DNA of 64,000 bases, from positions 1-64,000 of the forward strand of contig JAFZRP010000112.1 of assembly GCA_017619795.1 (NCBI GenBank). Reading direction: 5' to 3'. Positions 33,876-42,876 of this stretch are shown here, one piece after another. The stretch comes from Treponema sp. Lineage in GTDB: Bacteria; Spirochaetota; Spirochaetia; Treponematales; Treponemataceae. The notes under the pieces are model-generated. The model ran no database searches. It worked only from the letters and a program-made list of their open reading frames with translations, and was not told where the DNA came from. Every line of letters begins with the position of its first letter. Positions within the stretch are counted from its first letter, which is position 1. The position numbers were made by a program, and so were the translations under genes.

Positions 33876-34709
33876 ATGACAAATCAAACAGTACCAGCAT
33901 TAAGTCTTGTTGCAATGGGAATCTCGCTTATATTCGCAGTTTTAATTCCAGTGGGATTATTTATCTTTTACCGCAAAAAGTATGATGCAAAAATAAAGCC
34001 TTTTGTTACCGGCTGTGCAGTCTTTGCAATTTTTGCGCTTGTTCTGGAAGGGATTTTTCATGCAATAATTCTTGGCGGCGGCAGGGCAGAGGCTTTTATG
34101 GCAAAACCGGTTCTGTACGGATTGTACGGCGGCTTTATGGCAGGCTTGTTTGAAGAAACAGGTCGCTTTATTGCTTTCAAAACTGTGCTTAAAAACTCGC
34201 AGGATGATGATACAACTGCACTTATGTATGGAGCAGGTCACGGTGGCTTTGAAGCATTTTACCTTCTTTTTTCAGTGGCAATTACAAACATTGTTTTCTC
34301 TGTAATGATTAATACTGGAAATACTGAGCTTCTTACAAAAACGCTTTCCGGAGCCGCACTTGAAAAAATGGAGGAAACCTTTACAACTCTGCTTACAACA
34401 AATCCTCTTATGTTTGCGGCTGGTGTAATAGAACGCATCCCGGCAGTTGCACTTCATATTTCCTTTTCAGTTTTAGTCTGGTTTGCGGTAAAGAATAAGG
34501 ATAAATGGTATCTTTATCCGCTTGCTTTTATTCTCCACTTTGCTGTTGATGCAGTTGTAGGTTCACTTTCAGCAATGAAAGCGAATGTAGTGCTGATGGA
34601 AGCCATGTGTTATGCTTTTGCAGTACTGACTGTATTGATTGCAGTATTTGTCTGGAAAAAGCAGACGGTAAAAAAAGGGATTACTTCTACAGAAAGTGTG
34701 ATAGAATAA
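33876..34709 (+). CDS. YhfC-family (glutamic-type) intramembrane protease
   Basis: A 277-residue protein with about seven hydrophobic helices. The candidate active site is visible: the E-E-x-x-R motif in LFEETGRFIAFK (residues 93-97), followed by GAGHGGFEAF (His122, Glu126) and a later HFAVDAVVG. These match the YhfC branch of the CPBP/Rce1-like superfamily, which is proposed or shown to cleave within membranes. GGAGG lies ahead of the ATG. The next gene, five bases downstream, encodes a MerR regulator with a membrane anchor, which makes that regulator a plausible substrate (inference). Confidence 0.85.
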   Translation: MTNQTVPALSLVAMGISLIFAVLIPVGLFIFYRKKYDAKIKPFVTGCAVFAIFALVLEGIFHAIILGGGRAEAFMAKPVLYGLYGGFMAGLFEETGRFIAFKTVLKNSQDDDTTALMYGAGHGGFEAFYLLFSVAITNIVFSVMINTGNTELLTKTLSGAALEKMEETFTTLLTTNPLMFAAGVIERIPAVALHISFSVLVWFAVKNKDKWYLYPLAFILHFAVDAVVGSLSAMKANVVLMEAMCYAFAVLTVLIAVFVWKKQTVKKGITSTESVIE

Positions 34710-34714
34710 AAAGC

Positions 34715-35359
34715 ATGAAGATTTATCAGGTTGAAGAGTTAGTTGGAATTACTAAGAAGAACATCCGTTTTTACGAAGAGCAGGGGCTTTTGAATCCAAA
34801 ACGAAATCCTGAAAACGATTACAGAGAGTATTCTTTGGCAGACGTAAAGGTTTTGGAAAAAATAAAGCTGCTTCGAAAGCTTTCAGTTCCGATTGAGGAA
34901 ATCAGGCTTTTACAAAAAAATCAGCTTTCGTTTGCTCAGACTATGACGCAGCAGATTGAACGGATTGAAAAGGAGCAGCAGAATGCGGAGGTTATGAAAG
35001 AGCTTTGTGCCCGGCTTCGCGAGGATGCTTCTGACCTGAATGCTCTTGATGCTTCACTCTATCTTACGGAGATGGAAAAAATGGAACAGGAAGGAACTAA
35101 GTTTGTAGATATTGAAAAGGAAGATATAAACAGAAAAAAGAAAACAGGTGCCGTTGTTGGTGCTTCTATTTTCTGTGTTATTATGCTTATGGTACTGGGG
35201 ATGTTGATTTATGCAATTGTTGTGGAATCTGCACCAATTATTCCGATGCTTGTCCCTGGTTTAATATTATTAAGTCTGGTTATTGGAACAGTCGTTGTAC
35301 TAGTTCAAAGAATAAAAGAAATTGATAGAGGTGAAGAGTATGATGCTCGTAAGTATTGA
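34715..35359 (+). CDS. MerR-family regulator with C-terminal membrane anchor
   Basis: A 214-residue protein. The N-terminal MerR winged helix begins MKIYQVEELVGITKKNIRFYEE and continues DYREYSLADVKVLEKIKLLR. A coiled-coil helix follows. The C-terminal third holds two hydrophobic helices (about residues 145-168 and 176-197), which tether the regulator to the membrane. This is uncommon for MerR proteins, which are normally soluble. It lies directly after the YhfC protease gene and overlaps the ybjQ-like gene by 20 bases. The start used is the ATG at 34715; no strong Shine-Dalgarno is seen, so coupling to the protease is likely. Confidence 0.85.
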   Translation: MKIYQVEELVGITKKNIRFYEEQGLLNPKRNPENDYREYSLADVKVLEKIKLLRKLSVPIEEIRLLQKNQLSFAQTMTQQIERIEKEQQNAEVMKELCARLREDASDLNALDASLYLTEMEKMEQEGTKFVDIEKEDINRKKKTGAVVGASIFCVIMLMVLGMLIYAIVVESAPIIPMLVPGLILLSLVIGTVVVLVQRIKEIDRGEEYDARKY

Positions 35360-35651
35360 TTCAATCCCTGGAAAGGATTTTGAAGTATTGGGAATGGCAA
35401 AGGGAACTATTGTTCAGTCTAAAAACTTTGGCCGCGATTTTATGGCAGCTTTAAAAACACTTGTTGGCGGCGAAATTGCCGGTTATACAGAAATGCTCAA
35501 CGAAGCTCGTCAGATTGCAACTAAGCGCATGGTTGATGAAGCAACTGCTCTTGGTGCAGATGCAGTTGTAGGCGTACGATACGGCTCTTCTGCTGTAATG
35601 CAGGGTGCTGCCGAAGTCGTTGCCTACGGAACTGCAGTAAAGTTTAAATAA
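35340..35651 (+). CDS. YbjQ/UPF0145-family protein
   Basis: A 103-residue pentamer-type protein of the YbjQ family (sometimes called heavy-metal-binding). Signature regions are VLGMAKGTIVQSKNFGRDF, GEIAGYTEMLNEARQIA and the DAVVGVRYGSSAVMQGAAEV core. Function in bacteria is unresolved; the metal role is weakly supported. GAGGTG lies upstream of tandem ATG codons (35340, 35343). It is the last gene of the PadR-DUF2812-YhfC-MerR cluster and overlaps the MerR gene, so the two are made together. Confidence 0.88.
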   Translation: MMLVSIDSIPGKDFEVLGMAKGTIVQSKNFGRDFMAALKTLVGGEIAGYTEMLNEARQIATKRMVDEATALGADAVVGVRYGSSAVMQGAAEVVAYGTAVKFK

Positions 35652-35657
35652 ACTTAA

Positions 35658-37496
35658 TCACACTTCATAATACTGGGCTTGTGCATTCCAGAGTTCACTG
35701 TACAAGCCTGCCTGTTTCATCAGCTTGTCATGGCTGCCCTGTTCAACAATCTGTCCTTCGTCGAATACAAGGATATTGTCGCAGAAACGGCAGCTGGACA
35801 TTCGGTGACTTATATAGATAGAAGTTTTGTCCTGCACCATCTTATCAAAGTGCTGATAGATTTCGTATTCGGCAACCGGATCAAGTGCAGAGGTCGGTTC
35901 GTCTAAGATTACAAAAGGTGCGTTCTTATAAAGGGCACGTGCAATTGCAAGCTTTTGTGCTTCGCCGCCGGAAATCTCTACGCCGTTTTCTTCTACCTGA
36001 TAAATATTTGTTTTTATGCCGTCCGGCATTTTTGCAAGCCGTTCTGAAAATCCTGCTTTATTAAGAGCATCCTTTACAGCTTCTTCATCATAATCAACAC
36101 TGGCAGCAACATTTTCTCCAATCGTTGCAGAAAACAGATTAAAGTCCTGGAAAACAACTCCAAACAGCTTTGCATAATCCTTGTAATCGTAATAGCGGAT
36201 ATCAATTCCGTTCAGCAGAATCTGACCTTCGGTTGGTTCGTACAGACGGCACAAAAGCTTTATAAAGGTTGTTTTGCCGGCACCGTTTTTTCCAACAACA
36301 GCGGTTTTGCTTCCGAGCGTTATCTTCTGATTTACGTGGCGCAGAGCATAAGTTTCCGTGTTAAGATATTTAAACGAAACATCGCGGAACTCAATTTCAA
36401 ACTCGTTATCAGTTCGTTTTTCTGTAGGAATTGTTCCTTCATAACGTTTGTTTTCAATTGCCATGTAATCATAAAAGTAGGCGAGGTATTTACTTTCAAT
36501 ATCAAGCTCTGTAAAAATGCCTGCAATATTCTGAACGCTTTCTGCAAGACTTGTATAAGCACCGACATATTTCATTGCATTACCAACGCTTATAAGCTTA
36601 AAAATTGCTTTAAGTCCGATAAAAACATAAGTTACAAACTGAAGAAGAACATTTACTACAAGCGGAATCCAGGTAATTTTCATCATCTGAGTACGGAGAT
36701 TTTTAAACTCTGTTTCCATGTTATCCATGCTTTCGGTAGCTTTTCTGGAAAGGAAATCCTGCATTTTGTAAAGACGGATATATTTACCAAGGGAATAGGT
36801 AAAAATCAAAGTAAACCAGTAAGTAAGACGTCTGTTCCATACAACGTTTCGTTCAAAAGAAGCCTGCTGGAGTTTTCCTTCAAGCTTGCGGTTCCAGATA
36901 TTTACAAGAGTGTTCATTACAATTGCAAGAATCAGAATGAATACGCTGTACCACTTGTTCAAAAAGATTCCTATTCCAAAAAGACCTGTGCCTTCGGTTG
37001 GGATAAAAGCTGGAACAAGAAGGATAATTGAATAAATGATTGTGGAAACATTCTGTGCTGCTGCCGCAAGATTTGCACAGAAGGACTGAATACCTCCGCG
37101 GCTGTTAATTCCTTCTTCGGCTTTAATTATCATTTCCAGAGTTTCGTGTTTTTCCAGAATGTCATAATCAATCGTACAGGTCTTTTCACTTATCATCTGG
37201 CTGATTTTTTCGTTAAGCACCTGCTCGTTAATTCCAATAATTGCTCTTAATCCCCATTCAATAAGATTTAAAGTGGCAACTGTGCAGACCAGGGTAATAG
37301 CATATTTCATAATGTGCGGGGCTTCATCGTGTTGAATTATCAGATCGAGGATTTTACTTGAAAAAATGATTCCAACAAATGGCTGTGCCGCAGCAATTAG
37401 TCTTGAAATAAAAACAAGCGTAATGTGACCTGGACGTACACGGTGAATTAAAGACATTACCTTGCGGATTGTATGATTTGTATTCTTATTCTTCAT
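35658..37496 (-). CDS. ABC exporter, fused membrane and ATPase domains (second of pair)
   Basis: About 612 residues. Six transmembrane helices (to about residue 320) precede a complete nucleotide-binding domain: Walker A GKNGAGKTT, signature ISGGEAQKLAIARAL, Walker B FVILDEPTSALDP and the switch His in SIYISHRMSS. It overlaps the first exporter gene by 11 bases, has GGAG upstream of its ATG, and probably forms a heterodimer with that exporter. Likely substrates are peptides, lipids or drugs. The pair lies downstream of an Agr-like two-component system and a LytTR-type operator, which suggests a regulated peptide or bacteriocin exporter (inference). Confidence 0.9.
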   Translation of the reverse strand: MKNKNTNHTIRKVMSLIHRVRPGHITLVFISRLIAAAQPFVGIIFSSKILDLIIQHDEAPHIMKYAITLVCTVATLNLIEWGLRAIIGINEQVLNEKISQMISEKTCTIDYDILEKHETLEMIIKAEEGINSRGGIQSFCANLAAAAQNVSTIIYSIILLVPAFIPTEGTGLFGIGIFLNKWYSVFILILAIVMNTLVNIWNRKLEGKLQQASFERNVVWNRRLTYWFTLIFTYSLGKYIRLYKMQDFLSRKATESMDNMETEFKNLRTQMMKITWIPLVVNVLLQFVTYVFIGLKAIFKLISVGNAMKYVGAYTSLAESVQNIAGIFTELDIESKYLAYFYDYMAIENKRYEGTIPTEKRTDNEFEIEFRDVSFKYLNTETYALRHVNQKITLGSKTAVVGKNGAGKTTFIKLLCRLYEPTEGQILLNGIDIRYYDYKDYAKLFGVVFQDFNLFSATIGENVAASVDYDEEAVKDALNKAGFSERLAKMPDGIKTNIYQVEENGVEISGGEAQKLAIARALYKNAPFVILDEPTSALDPVAEYEIYQHFDKMVQDKTSIYISHRMSSCRFCDNILVFDEGQIVEQGSHDKLMKQAGLYSELWNAQAQYYEV

Positions 37497-39390
37497 TTGA
37501 GTTCTCCTGATAATAATGACTCTGGATGTCAAAAATCTCGCGGTATTTGCCGCCCTTTGACATCAGCTCTTCGTGGCTTCCTTCTTCTACAATCTGGCCG
37601 TTATCTAAAAATAAAATGCGGTCGCAGAACTTTGTACTTGCAAGCCTGTGCGAAATAAATACCGCGGTTTTGTCTGAAGCAAGATTGTTGTATTCTTCGT
37701 AAATCTTACTTTCGGCAATCGGGTCCAGAGCAGAAGTCGGTTCATCAAGAATAAGGAACTGACCATCCTTGTAAATTGCTTTTGCAAGCAGGAGCTTTTG
37801 AATCTCGCCGCCAGAAAGCTGAACTCCATCATCATCCAGCTGCTGGGTAATACAGGTGTCTTCTTTATGAATAAGTGTGTCTACCTTTTCCAGAAGTCCT
37901 GCCTTTTTAAGACAGTCTCTTACGCGTTCACGGTCTATATCTTTTGCATCGCAGCTGGCAACATTTTCTGCAACCGAAAAGGCAAAAGGATTTGTGTCCT
38001 GGAAAAGTACGCTGATTGTATCCATATATTTTTGAATGCTCATGGAACCGTTCCACAAGAGCTTTCCGTTTACAAAAATCTCGCCTTCTGTCGGCGGATA
38101 AAGACCGCACAGGAGCTTAACGATTGTAGTCTTACCGGCGCCGTTATTACCGACAAGTGCAACCTTTTCGCCAGCGCGGATTTTGAACGAAAGCTTTTCA
38201 AAAATCTTTTTGTCGCTGCCTTCGTAATTAAAGGCGACGTTCTTGAACTCGACCTCCGGTGGCAGAGAGATTCCCGCATCAAGTGCGGGAATGACAGAAG
38301 CTTGGTCCGACTTCACACTGTCATTGTCCGACTTGATCGGACAATCTGTGTCTTCCGGAACGCTGCCGTTCATATCATCAAGCGCCATAAAATCGTTGTA
38401 ATCGTTAAACTCATGGCTTGTGGCACGTATGTTGTGAAGATTGTTTGAAAGACCGTAGATCCAGTTTGCAAAGCCGCTTACAAGTCCAAGATAAAGAGTA
38501 AAGGTTGCCGGATCAATTTCGCCCGAAAGAACCTTTGCAATTAAAAGGGAGTAGGCAAGAAAATCACGGGGCAGCATAAAAAGACAATCGGCAACGGTTG
38601 GTGAGTACCAGTGAAGCGAAATCCCCCGCTGATTTTTTTCAACATCCTTTAAGAGCTTTTCAAACTTGGAATGGAACCAGCCTTCAAGAGCGAAGATTCT
38701 TATATCCTTTCCGGCACTAACATTTTTAATGCTGTTTTTCATGTAATTGATTTTACGGAACAGTACGGAGCGTTCTTCGCGGTGCTTGTCTGAATAACGG
38801 ATTGCCCATTCGCGGCATAAGGTATCGGCAATAAACATGCCAATTGTAACTGCCATAATTTTCCAGTCCAGCATAAAAACTGCCGTACCATAACTGAACA
38901 TACCGAAAATCAAAATCACAAACTCCATGCTCTGCTGCATAAGGTGTTCTATACCATGGTAGTTCGAGCTGATTGCGTCAGAAGCCTTATCCATAATTTT
39001 ATGCTTTGGCTCCGGTTCAATATTCATGTATCCGGTTGTAATGCTCTTTTTGAAGAAATTAATCATATGAACGCCGGATCTTGTAAAAAGTCTGTAGCCC
39101 TGAAGATAAGCGTTCGTAATTCCGGCAAGCATGTTCAAGAATAAAACTGCAAGCAGTACAAGTCCCACAGAAATCAGAAAGTTTTGTAAATCGCCGGAAG
39201 TAATTCCACGGATAGCCGTTGCAGGAATTATCGTATACGTAATAGGAATTATAACGCGGCAGATAATGTATAAAATCAGAATAACTGGGGAAGCAGGATA
39301 TCTTTTAAAAACTGCACCGTAAGCAATAAACGCATTTTTAAGAGCAGAGTTTTTCCGCACCTTAGTTTTTTCGTTTTGATTGTTTTTCAT
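37486..39390 (-). CDS. ABC exporter (first of pair) carrying in-frame palindromic insertions
   Basis: A 634-residue half-exporter with six transmembrane helices and a full ATPase: Walker A GNNGAGKTT, signature LSGGEIQKLLLAKAI, Walker B FLILDEPTSALDP, switch region AVFISHRLAS. Between the membrane domain and the ATPase it has an insertion of about 27 residues relative to its sister (…DCPIKSDNDSVKSDQA, then SVIPALDAGISLPPEVEF). The DNA of that insertion is two palindromic repeat elements (38271-38291 and 38324-38344). All catalytic motifs are intact, so it probably still works. GAGG precedes the ATG; a LytTR-type operator lies about 55-85 bases upstream. Confidence 0.9.
   Translation of the reverse strand: MKNNQNEKTKVRKNSALKNAFIAYGAVFKRYPASPVILILYIICRVIIPITYTIIPATAIRGITSGDLQNFLISVGLVLLAVLFLNMLAGITNAYLQGYRLFTRSGVHMINFFKKSITTGYMNIEPEPKHKIMDKASDAISSNYHGIEHLMQQSMEFVILIFGMFSYGTAVFMLDWKIMAVTIGMFIADTLCREWAIRYSDKHREERSVLFRKINYMKNSIKNVSAGKDIRIFALEGWFHSKFEKLLKDVEKNQRGISLHWYSPTVADCLFMLPRDFLAYSLLIAKVLSGEIDPATFTLYLGLVSGFANWIYGLSNNLHNIRATSHEFNDYNDFMALDDMNGSVPEDTDCPIKSDNDSVKSDQASVIPALDAGISLPPEVEFKNVAFNYEGSDKKIFEKLSFKIRAGEKVALVGNNGAGKTTIVKLLCGLYPPTEGEIFVNGKLLWNGSMSIQKYMDTISVLFQDTNPFAFSVAENVASCDAKDIDRERVRDCLKKAGLLEKVDTLIHKEDTCITQQLDDDGVQLSGGEIQKLLLAKAIYKDGQFLILDEPTSALDPIAESKIYEEYNNLASDKTAVFISHRLASTKFCDRILFLDNGQIVEEGSHEELMSKGGKYREIFDIQSHYYQENSNEE
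38271..38344. repeat. Two palindromic repeat elements inserted within an ABC transporter gene
   Basis: TTCCCGCA-TCAAG-TGCGGGAA (38271-38291) and TTGTCCGA-CTTGA-TCGGACAA (38324-38344) are perfect palindromes. They are flanked by TGTCATT/AATGACA and AATCT/AGATT, and point in opposite directions. Between them is a half-element CTTGGTCCGAC (38301-38311). They are read in frame as SVIPALDAGIS and surrounding residues. Confidence 0.8.
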
Positions 39391-39444
39391 TTTAACCTCA
39401 CACGCTTACAGTAGCATATAAAAACTGCCCCAAGACCAAACGTT

Positions 39445-39475
39445 CACGAAATGCAAAAAATAGTGCATGAAATGC
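39445..39475 (-). promoter_or_regulatory. LytTR-type direct-repeat operator upstream of the ABC exporters
   Basis: On the minus strand GCATTTCATG and GCATTTCGTG (complements of 39466-39475 and 39445-39454) are direct repeats 21 bases apart start to start, two helical turns. This matches the geometry and the aCAtTTcaG-like consensus of LytTR regulators such as ComE. A weak -10 (TATGCT, complement of 39413-39418) lies downstream at an activator-dependent distance, and the exporter ATG is at 39390. The LytTR gene itself is at 40272-41006. Confidence 0.72.
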
Positions 39476-39480
39476 TAACA

Positions 39481-40200
39481 TTACAGTGGCAGCATAATTT
39501 CAGTTGCAAAAACCCCAGGCTCATTCTTGCGGTTTAAGTAGCCGTCATACTGGTCTACAATTTTATCTATGCGGCGGAGTCCAAAGCCGTGTTCTCCTTT
39601 TTTGCTTGTAATGAGTTCCGTAAGCTTTTTTCGGTGAGTTTGATTTGTTGAGTTCGTTACGCTTATGTAAAGCTGTTCCTTAAAAAGTCCAATGTAAATG
39701 CGGATAAAGCGTTTGTCCACTTCCAGTTTCTGGCACGATTCAATTGCATTGTCTAAAAGGTTGCCGATTATTGTGCACAAATGAACGTCCGAAATCTTAA
39801 GCTGTGGGGGAACGCTTGCCTTACAGTTTACGTTTATATTGTTTCGCTGTGCAATAGATACTTTACTGCTCAAGATTGCGTTTACGCTTGTGTTTCCGGT
39901 TTTTATTGCAATATCAATACTGTCTAAATCCTCTTCCAGATGATCAAGGTATTCCGACATTTCCGTAAGCTGGTTCATTGAAAGATATGCTTTAAGAGTC
40001 TGCATGTGATTATGATAATCGTGCCGCCAACCTCGCATTGTGTTGTAAACGTTTTCAACCTCATCCCGCTGCTTTTTCAAAACAGAATCCTGAAACTCAA
40101 AAATCCATTTTTCATCAACACGCTTTGTAATAAAATGGGTGATTATAATTGAGATAAGAACAATAACAAAAACAATTGCGATAATTAAAACACTTTTCAT
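39481..40200 (-). CDS. GHKL-type sensor histidine kinase (AgrC-like)
   Basis: A 239-residue kinase. One transmembrane helix (about residues 3-22) leads straight into the dimerisation helix with phospho-acceptor His60 in RGWRHDYHNHMQTL, followed by a GHKL ATPase: N box LLDNAIESC and a glycine-rich KKGEHGFGLRRID. It lacks the multi-helix sensor domain of full AgrC proteins, so the signal is probably sensed by the membrane helix or a partner. It lies 71 bases after the LytTR response regulator in the same direction and is its likely cognate kinase. Confidence 0.88.
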   Translation of the reverse strand: MKSVLIIAIVFVIVLISIIITHFITKRVDEKWIFEFQDSVLKKQRDEVENVYNTMRGWRHDYHNHMQTLKAYLSMNQLTEMSEYLDHLEEDLDSIDIAIKTGNTSVNAILSSKVSIAQRNNINVNCKASVPPQLKISDVHLCTIIGNLLDNAIESCQKLEVDKRFIRIYIGLFKEQLYISVTNSTNQTHRKKLTELITSKKGEHGFGLRRIDKIVDQYDGYLNRKNEPGVFATEIMLPL

Positions 40201-40271
40201 TCTGGGTTAGATAGTTATTCCTATTTTAATTATAATATTACATTATTAATTAAACGACAATGCGGGTAGGA

Positions 40272-41006
40272 TTAATCTTCCTTCCTATAATAATTTATAA
40301 ATGCTTCGTTCAGTTCCTGGTATTTTCCACGGGCAATCGGGATTGTTTCATCGTTGTCTAAAAGGCAGTCTGTCCTGTTGATTTTTGAAACATGCTCCAG
40401 ATTTACTAAAAGACCGCGGCGAAGACAGAAAAACTTGTGCTTTTCAAAATCTTCAGAAACAGAACTGAACGAGCCTTTCCATTCTTTTTCAAAAAGCTGA
40501 GCCTTGTTTTTGCCGCAAAGATGAACATAGTGACCTCTTGCTTCTATATATATAATGTTTTCGTAAGGGATTTTTGAAACATCATTACCTGACTGCAAGA
40601 GGAAAACTTCTTTTTCGTGCTTTGAAAAATCAGTGTAAACGAGTGAAAGGGTTTTAAAAAGCTCCTGTTCTTTAAGCGGTTTTAAAAGATAACGGACTGC
40701 GCCAACCTCGTAGCCTTCAATTGCAAAATCCTTAACACCGGTAAGAAAAACAAGTGCACCACCAAAGCCACGACGTCGCAAGGTTCTTGCTAGCTCCACA
40801 CCATTCATTTTTCCCATCTGAATATCAAGAATAAGCAGGTCGTATTCAAGTCTGTCCTCAGATTCAAAGAGAAAGTTTTCCGCACTGGTGTAGGGGTCTG
40901 TGTGTGCCGCAATTCCAGATTCTTCTGCCCACAGATTAATTAGCTTTGTTTCAAACTCACGGGAAGGAACATCATCCTCACAGACAGCAATTCTAAAGTT
41001 AGCCAT
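40272..41006 (-). CDS. LytTR-family response regulator (AgrA-like)
   Basis: A 244-residue regulator. The receiver domain has acidic residues Asp11 and Asp12 (AVCEDD), the phospho-acceptor Asp61 (LLILDIQMGKMNG) and the conserved Thr/Lys (FLTGVKDFA). The C-terminal ~100 residues are a LytTR DNA-binding domain (IIYIEARGHYVHLCGKNKAQ, FFCLRRGLLVNLEHVSKINR). LytTR proteins bind direct repeats about 21 bases apart; such a pair lies upstream of the ABC exporters. The gene starts directly behind a TACAAT with no Shine-Dalgarno. Confidence 0.92.
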   Translation of the reverse strand: MANFRIAVCEDDVPSREFETKLINLWAEESGIAAHTDPYTSAENFLFESEDRLEYDLLILDIQMGKMNGVELARTLRRRGFGGALVFLTGVKDFAIEGYEVGAVRYLLKPLKEQELFKTLSLVYTDFSKHEKEVFLLQSGNDVSKIPYENIIYIEARGHYVHLCGKNKAQLFEKEWKGSFSSVSEDFEKHKFFCLRRGLLVNLEHVSKINRTDCLLDNDETIPIARGKYQELNEAFINYYRKED

Positions 41007-41146
41007 TATAAATATTGTAATATAAAATTGAAAAAAATGTTATCAGAAAAAAAATATTATTGACGATTTGGATTTCTCGATTTATTATTATTTATTAGCA
41101 TTTAAACTTTACAATTTAATAATCATTTAATAATCTGGAGTCGGAG

Positions 41147-42364
41147 ATGGCGTATTCTAGTGTTGCAATCCTTGCACTGCTGGTACATGTAATTATTAAT
41201 TACGACGTTTTAAAAAACTCTTACGAAAAAAAATCAAAGGTCTCCAATAAGTTTTATCGACGATTTTTATTTGGTATAATGGCATTTTTCTTATCAGATG
41301 CAATTTGGGGAATCCTTTACGAAGCCAAGCTTCCGCTTCTAATTTACACTATTACTGTTATATATTTTGCAGTTATGGCAATTTCCGTTTTCTTGTGGAC
41401 TAAATTTGTAATTGAATATTTGAACGAGAAAAACGGTTTTGCAACTTTTGTTTCTGTTTTTGGCTGGATTTATTTACTGTTCGATGGTGTTTCTCTATTG
41501 GTTAATTTCTTTTATCCAATCAAGTTTTATTTCGATTCTGATGGAATTTATCGCACTGGTATAACTAGACATATAGCTCTTGTAATTCAGATTTTAATGT
41601 TCCTTATTTCTGCGATTTATGTTTTTACTCGTGCAATGCGTGTTTCTGGAAAAACAAAACATCATCATAGAACTGTTGGTGCTTTTGGTATTGCAATGGC
41701 ACTGTTTATTATTTTCCAGTTCTTTTATCCGCTTCTTCCGCTTTATGCAATTGGCTATCTGCTTGGAACTTGTCTTATTCATACCTTTGTTGTTGAAGAT
41801 GAAAAAGAGGATTATAGAATTGAACTTGAGGAGCATATTTTTAAGGAAGAGTTGCAGAGAATTGAAATTGGCTCAACAAGACTTCTTGCCTATACAGATC
41901 CATTAACCGGAATTAAGAATAAACGTGCCTTTATGGAAGATCAGCTGGATATTGAAGAAGGACTTGCAAGCGGCAGACTGCTTGAGTTTGGAATTGTTGT
42001 TTTTGATTTGAACGGGCTTAAGGCTGTAAACGATACAAAGGGACATGAGGCAGGAGATAACTACATTAAGAACTCCTGTAAGCTAATCTGCGAAACCTTC
42101 AGACACAGTCCTGTTTATCGTATTGGCGGCGATGAGTTTGTTGCTTTTCTGGAAGGAGAAGATTTCCAGAATAGAGAGGCAATTACAACTGCCTTTGACA
42201 AGCGTATGGTAGAAAATCTTACAAAGGATGATGTTGTTATTTCCTGCGGCTACGATGTGTATAAGATTGGAGAAAACGATACCTTTACAAAGATTTTTGA
42301 ACGCGCCGACAGCAAAATGTACGAGCGTAAGCGCCAGCTTAAAGAGATGAATATTCCTGCCTGA
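41147..42364 (+). CDS. Membrane-bound diguanylate cyclase (GGDEF)
   Basis: A 405-residue protein. Six to seven hydrophobic helices (about residues 1-225) are followed by a GGDEF domain with an intact active site (YRIGGDEFVAF) and substrate-binding motifs (TDPLTGIKNKRAFMEDQLD, VVFDLNGLKAVNDTKGHEAGD). The RxxD product-inhibition site expected five residues before GGDEF is absent (FRHSPVYRIGG), so it should not be feedback-inhibited that way. It makes c-di-GMP, in spirochetes a regulator of motility and host interaction. GGAGTCGGAG lies right before the ATG. It diverges from the LytTR gene. Confidence 0.92.
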   Translation: MAYSSVAILALLVHVIINYDVLKNSYEKKSKVSNKFYRRFLFGIMAFFLSDAIWGILYEAKLPLLIYTITVIYFAVMAISVFLWTKFVIEYLNEKNGFATFVSVFGWIYLLFDGVSLLVNFFYPIKFYFDSDGIYRTGITRHIALVIQILMFLISAIYVFTRAMRVSGKTKHHHRTVGAFGIAMALFIIFQFFYPLLPLYAIGYLLGTCLIHTFVVEDEKEDYRIELEEHIFKEELQRIEIGSTRLLAYTDPLTGIKNKRAFMEDQLDIEEGLASGRLLEFGIVVFDLNGLKAVNDTKGHEAGDNYIKNSCKLICETFRHSPVYRIGGDEFVAFLEGEDFQNREAITTAFDKRMVENLTKDDVVISCGYDVYKIGENDTFTKIFERADSKMYERKRQLKEMNIPA

Positions 42365-42366
42365 GC

Positions 42367-42870
42367 TTATTCTTTTGATTTTTGATACATCGAGTAATCA
42401 ACCGGAACAGCTGTTTTTCCGGAAAAACTCACAAGATAAAAGCCTTCGCCGGGGGCTCCTTTTTTCATAATCACTTTATCATAACAAACTTCACCTGGAG
42501 CAATACCTGTTATTTTAATTGTGCCTTCAAAATATCCGTTCTGCGCCATATTTGAATAAGTTAGTATTTCTCCGTCAAAGGTCCAGCCTTCTTCATCGCA
42601 ATAGTTTGTATAGCGGAGAGTTACAACTGCTCCCATACCTTTAACTTTTACATCATAAAATAATGTACCGGAAATATTACCGTTCACAGTTTCTGTTCCA
42701 ATTTTTTCCAGAGAACCGGCTTTATTCATATAAGTAAGCTTCGTCTGAGTGTCGTTCAGCTTTTTGAAAAAGGTGAGTGCATAATCGTCTGCCGAGTTTT
42801 TTGCTGCCTGAGCAAACATAACAGACGCCATAGAAACAATCAGAATAATAAGACATAAAAGTTTTTTCAT
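42367..42870 (-). CDS. Secreted or periplasmic protein of unknown function
   Basis: A 167-residue protein with a clear N-terminal signal peptide (MKKLLCLIILIVSMASVMFAQA, cleavage likely after FAQA). The mature part is a predicted all-beta domain (GTETVNGNISGTLFYDVKVK; AVVTLRYTNYCDEEGWTFDG). I do not recognise the family. It has one of the best promoters in the window and no Shine-Dalgarno. It is convergent with the diguanylate cyclase, two bases away from its stop. Confidence 0.68.
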   Translation of the reverse strand: MKKLLCLIILIVSMASVMFAQAAKNSADDYALTFFKKLNDTQTKLTYMNKAGSLEKIGTETVNGNISGTLFYDVKVKGMGAVVTLRYTNYCDEEGWTFDGEILTYSNMAQNGYFEGTIKITGIAPGEVCYDKVIMKKGAPGEGFYLVSFSGKTAVPVDYSMYQKSKE

Positions 42871-42876
42871 ATAATC

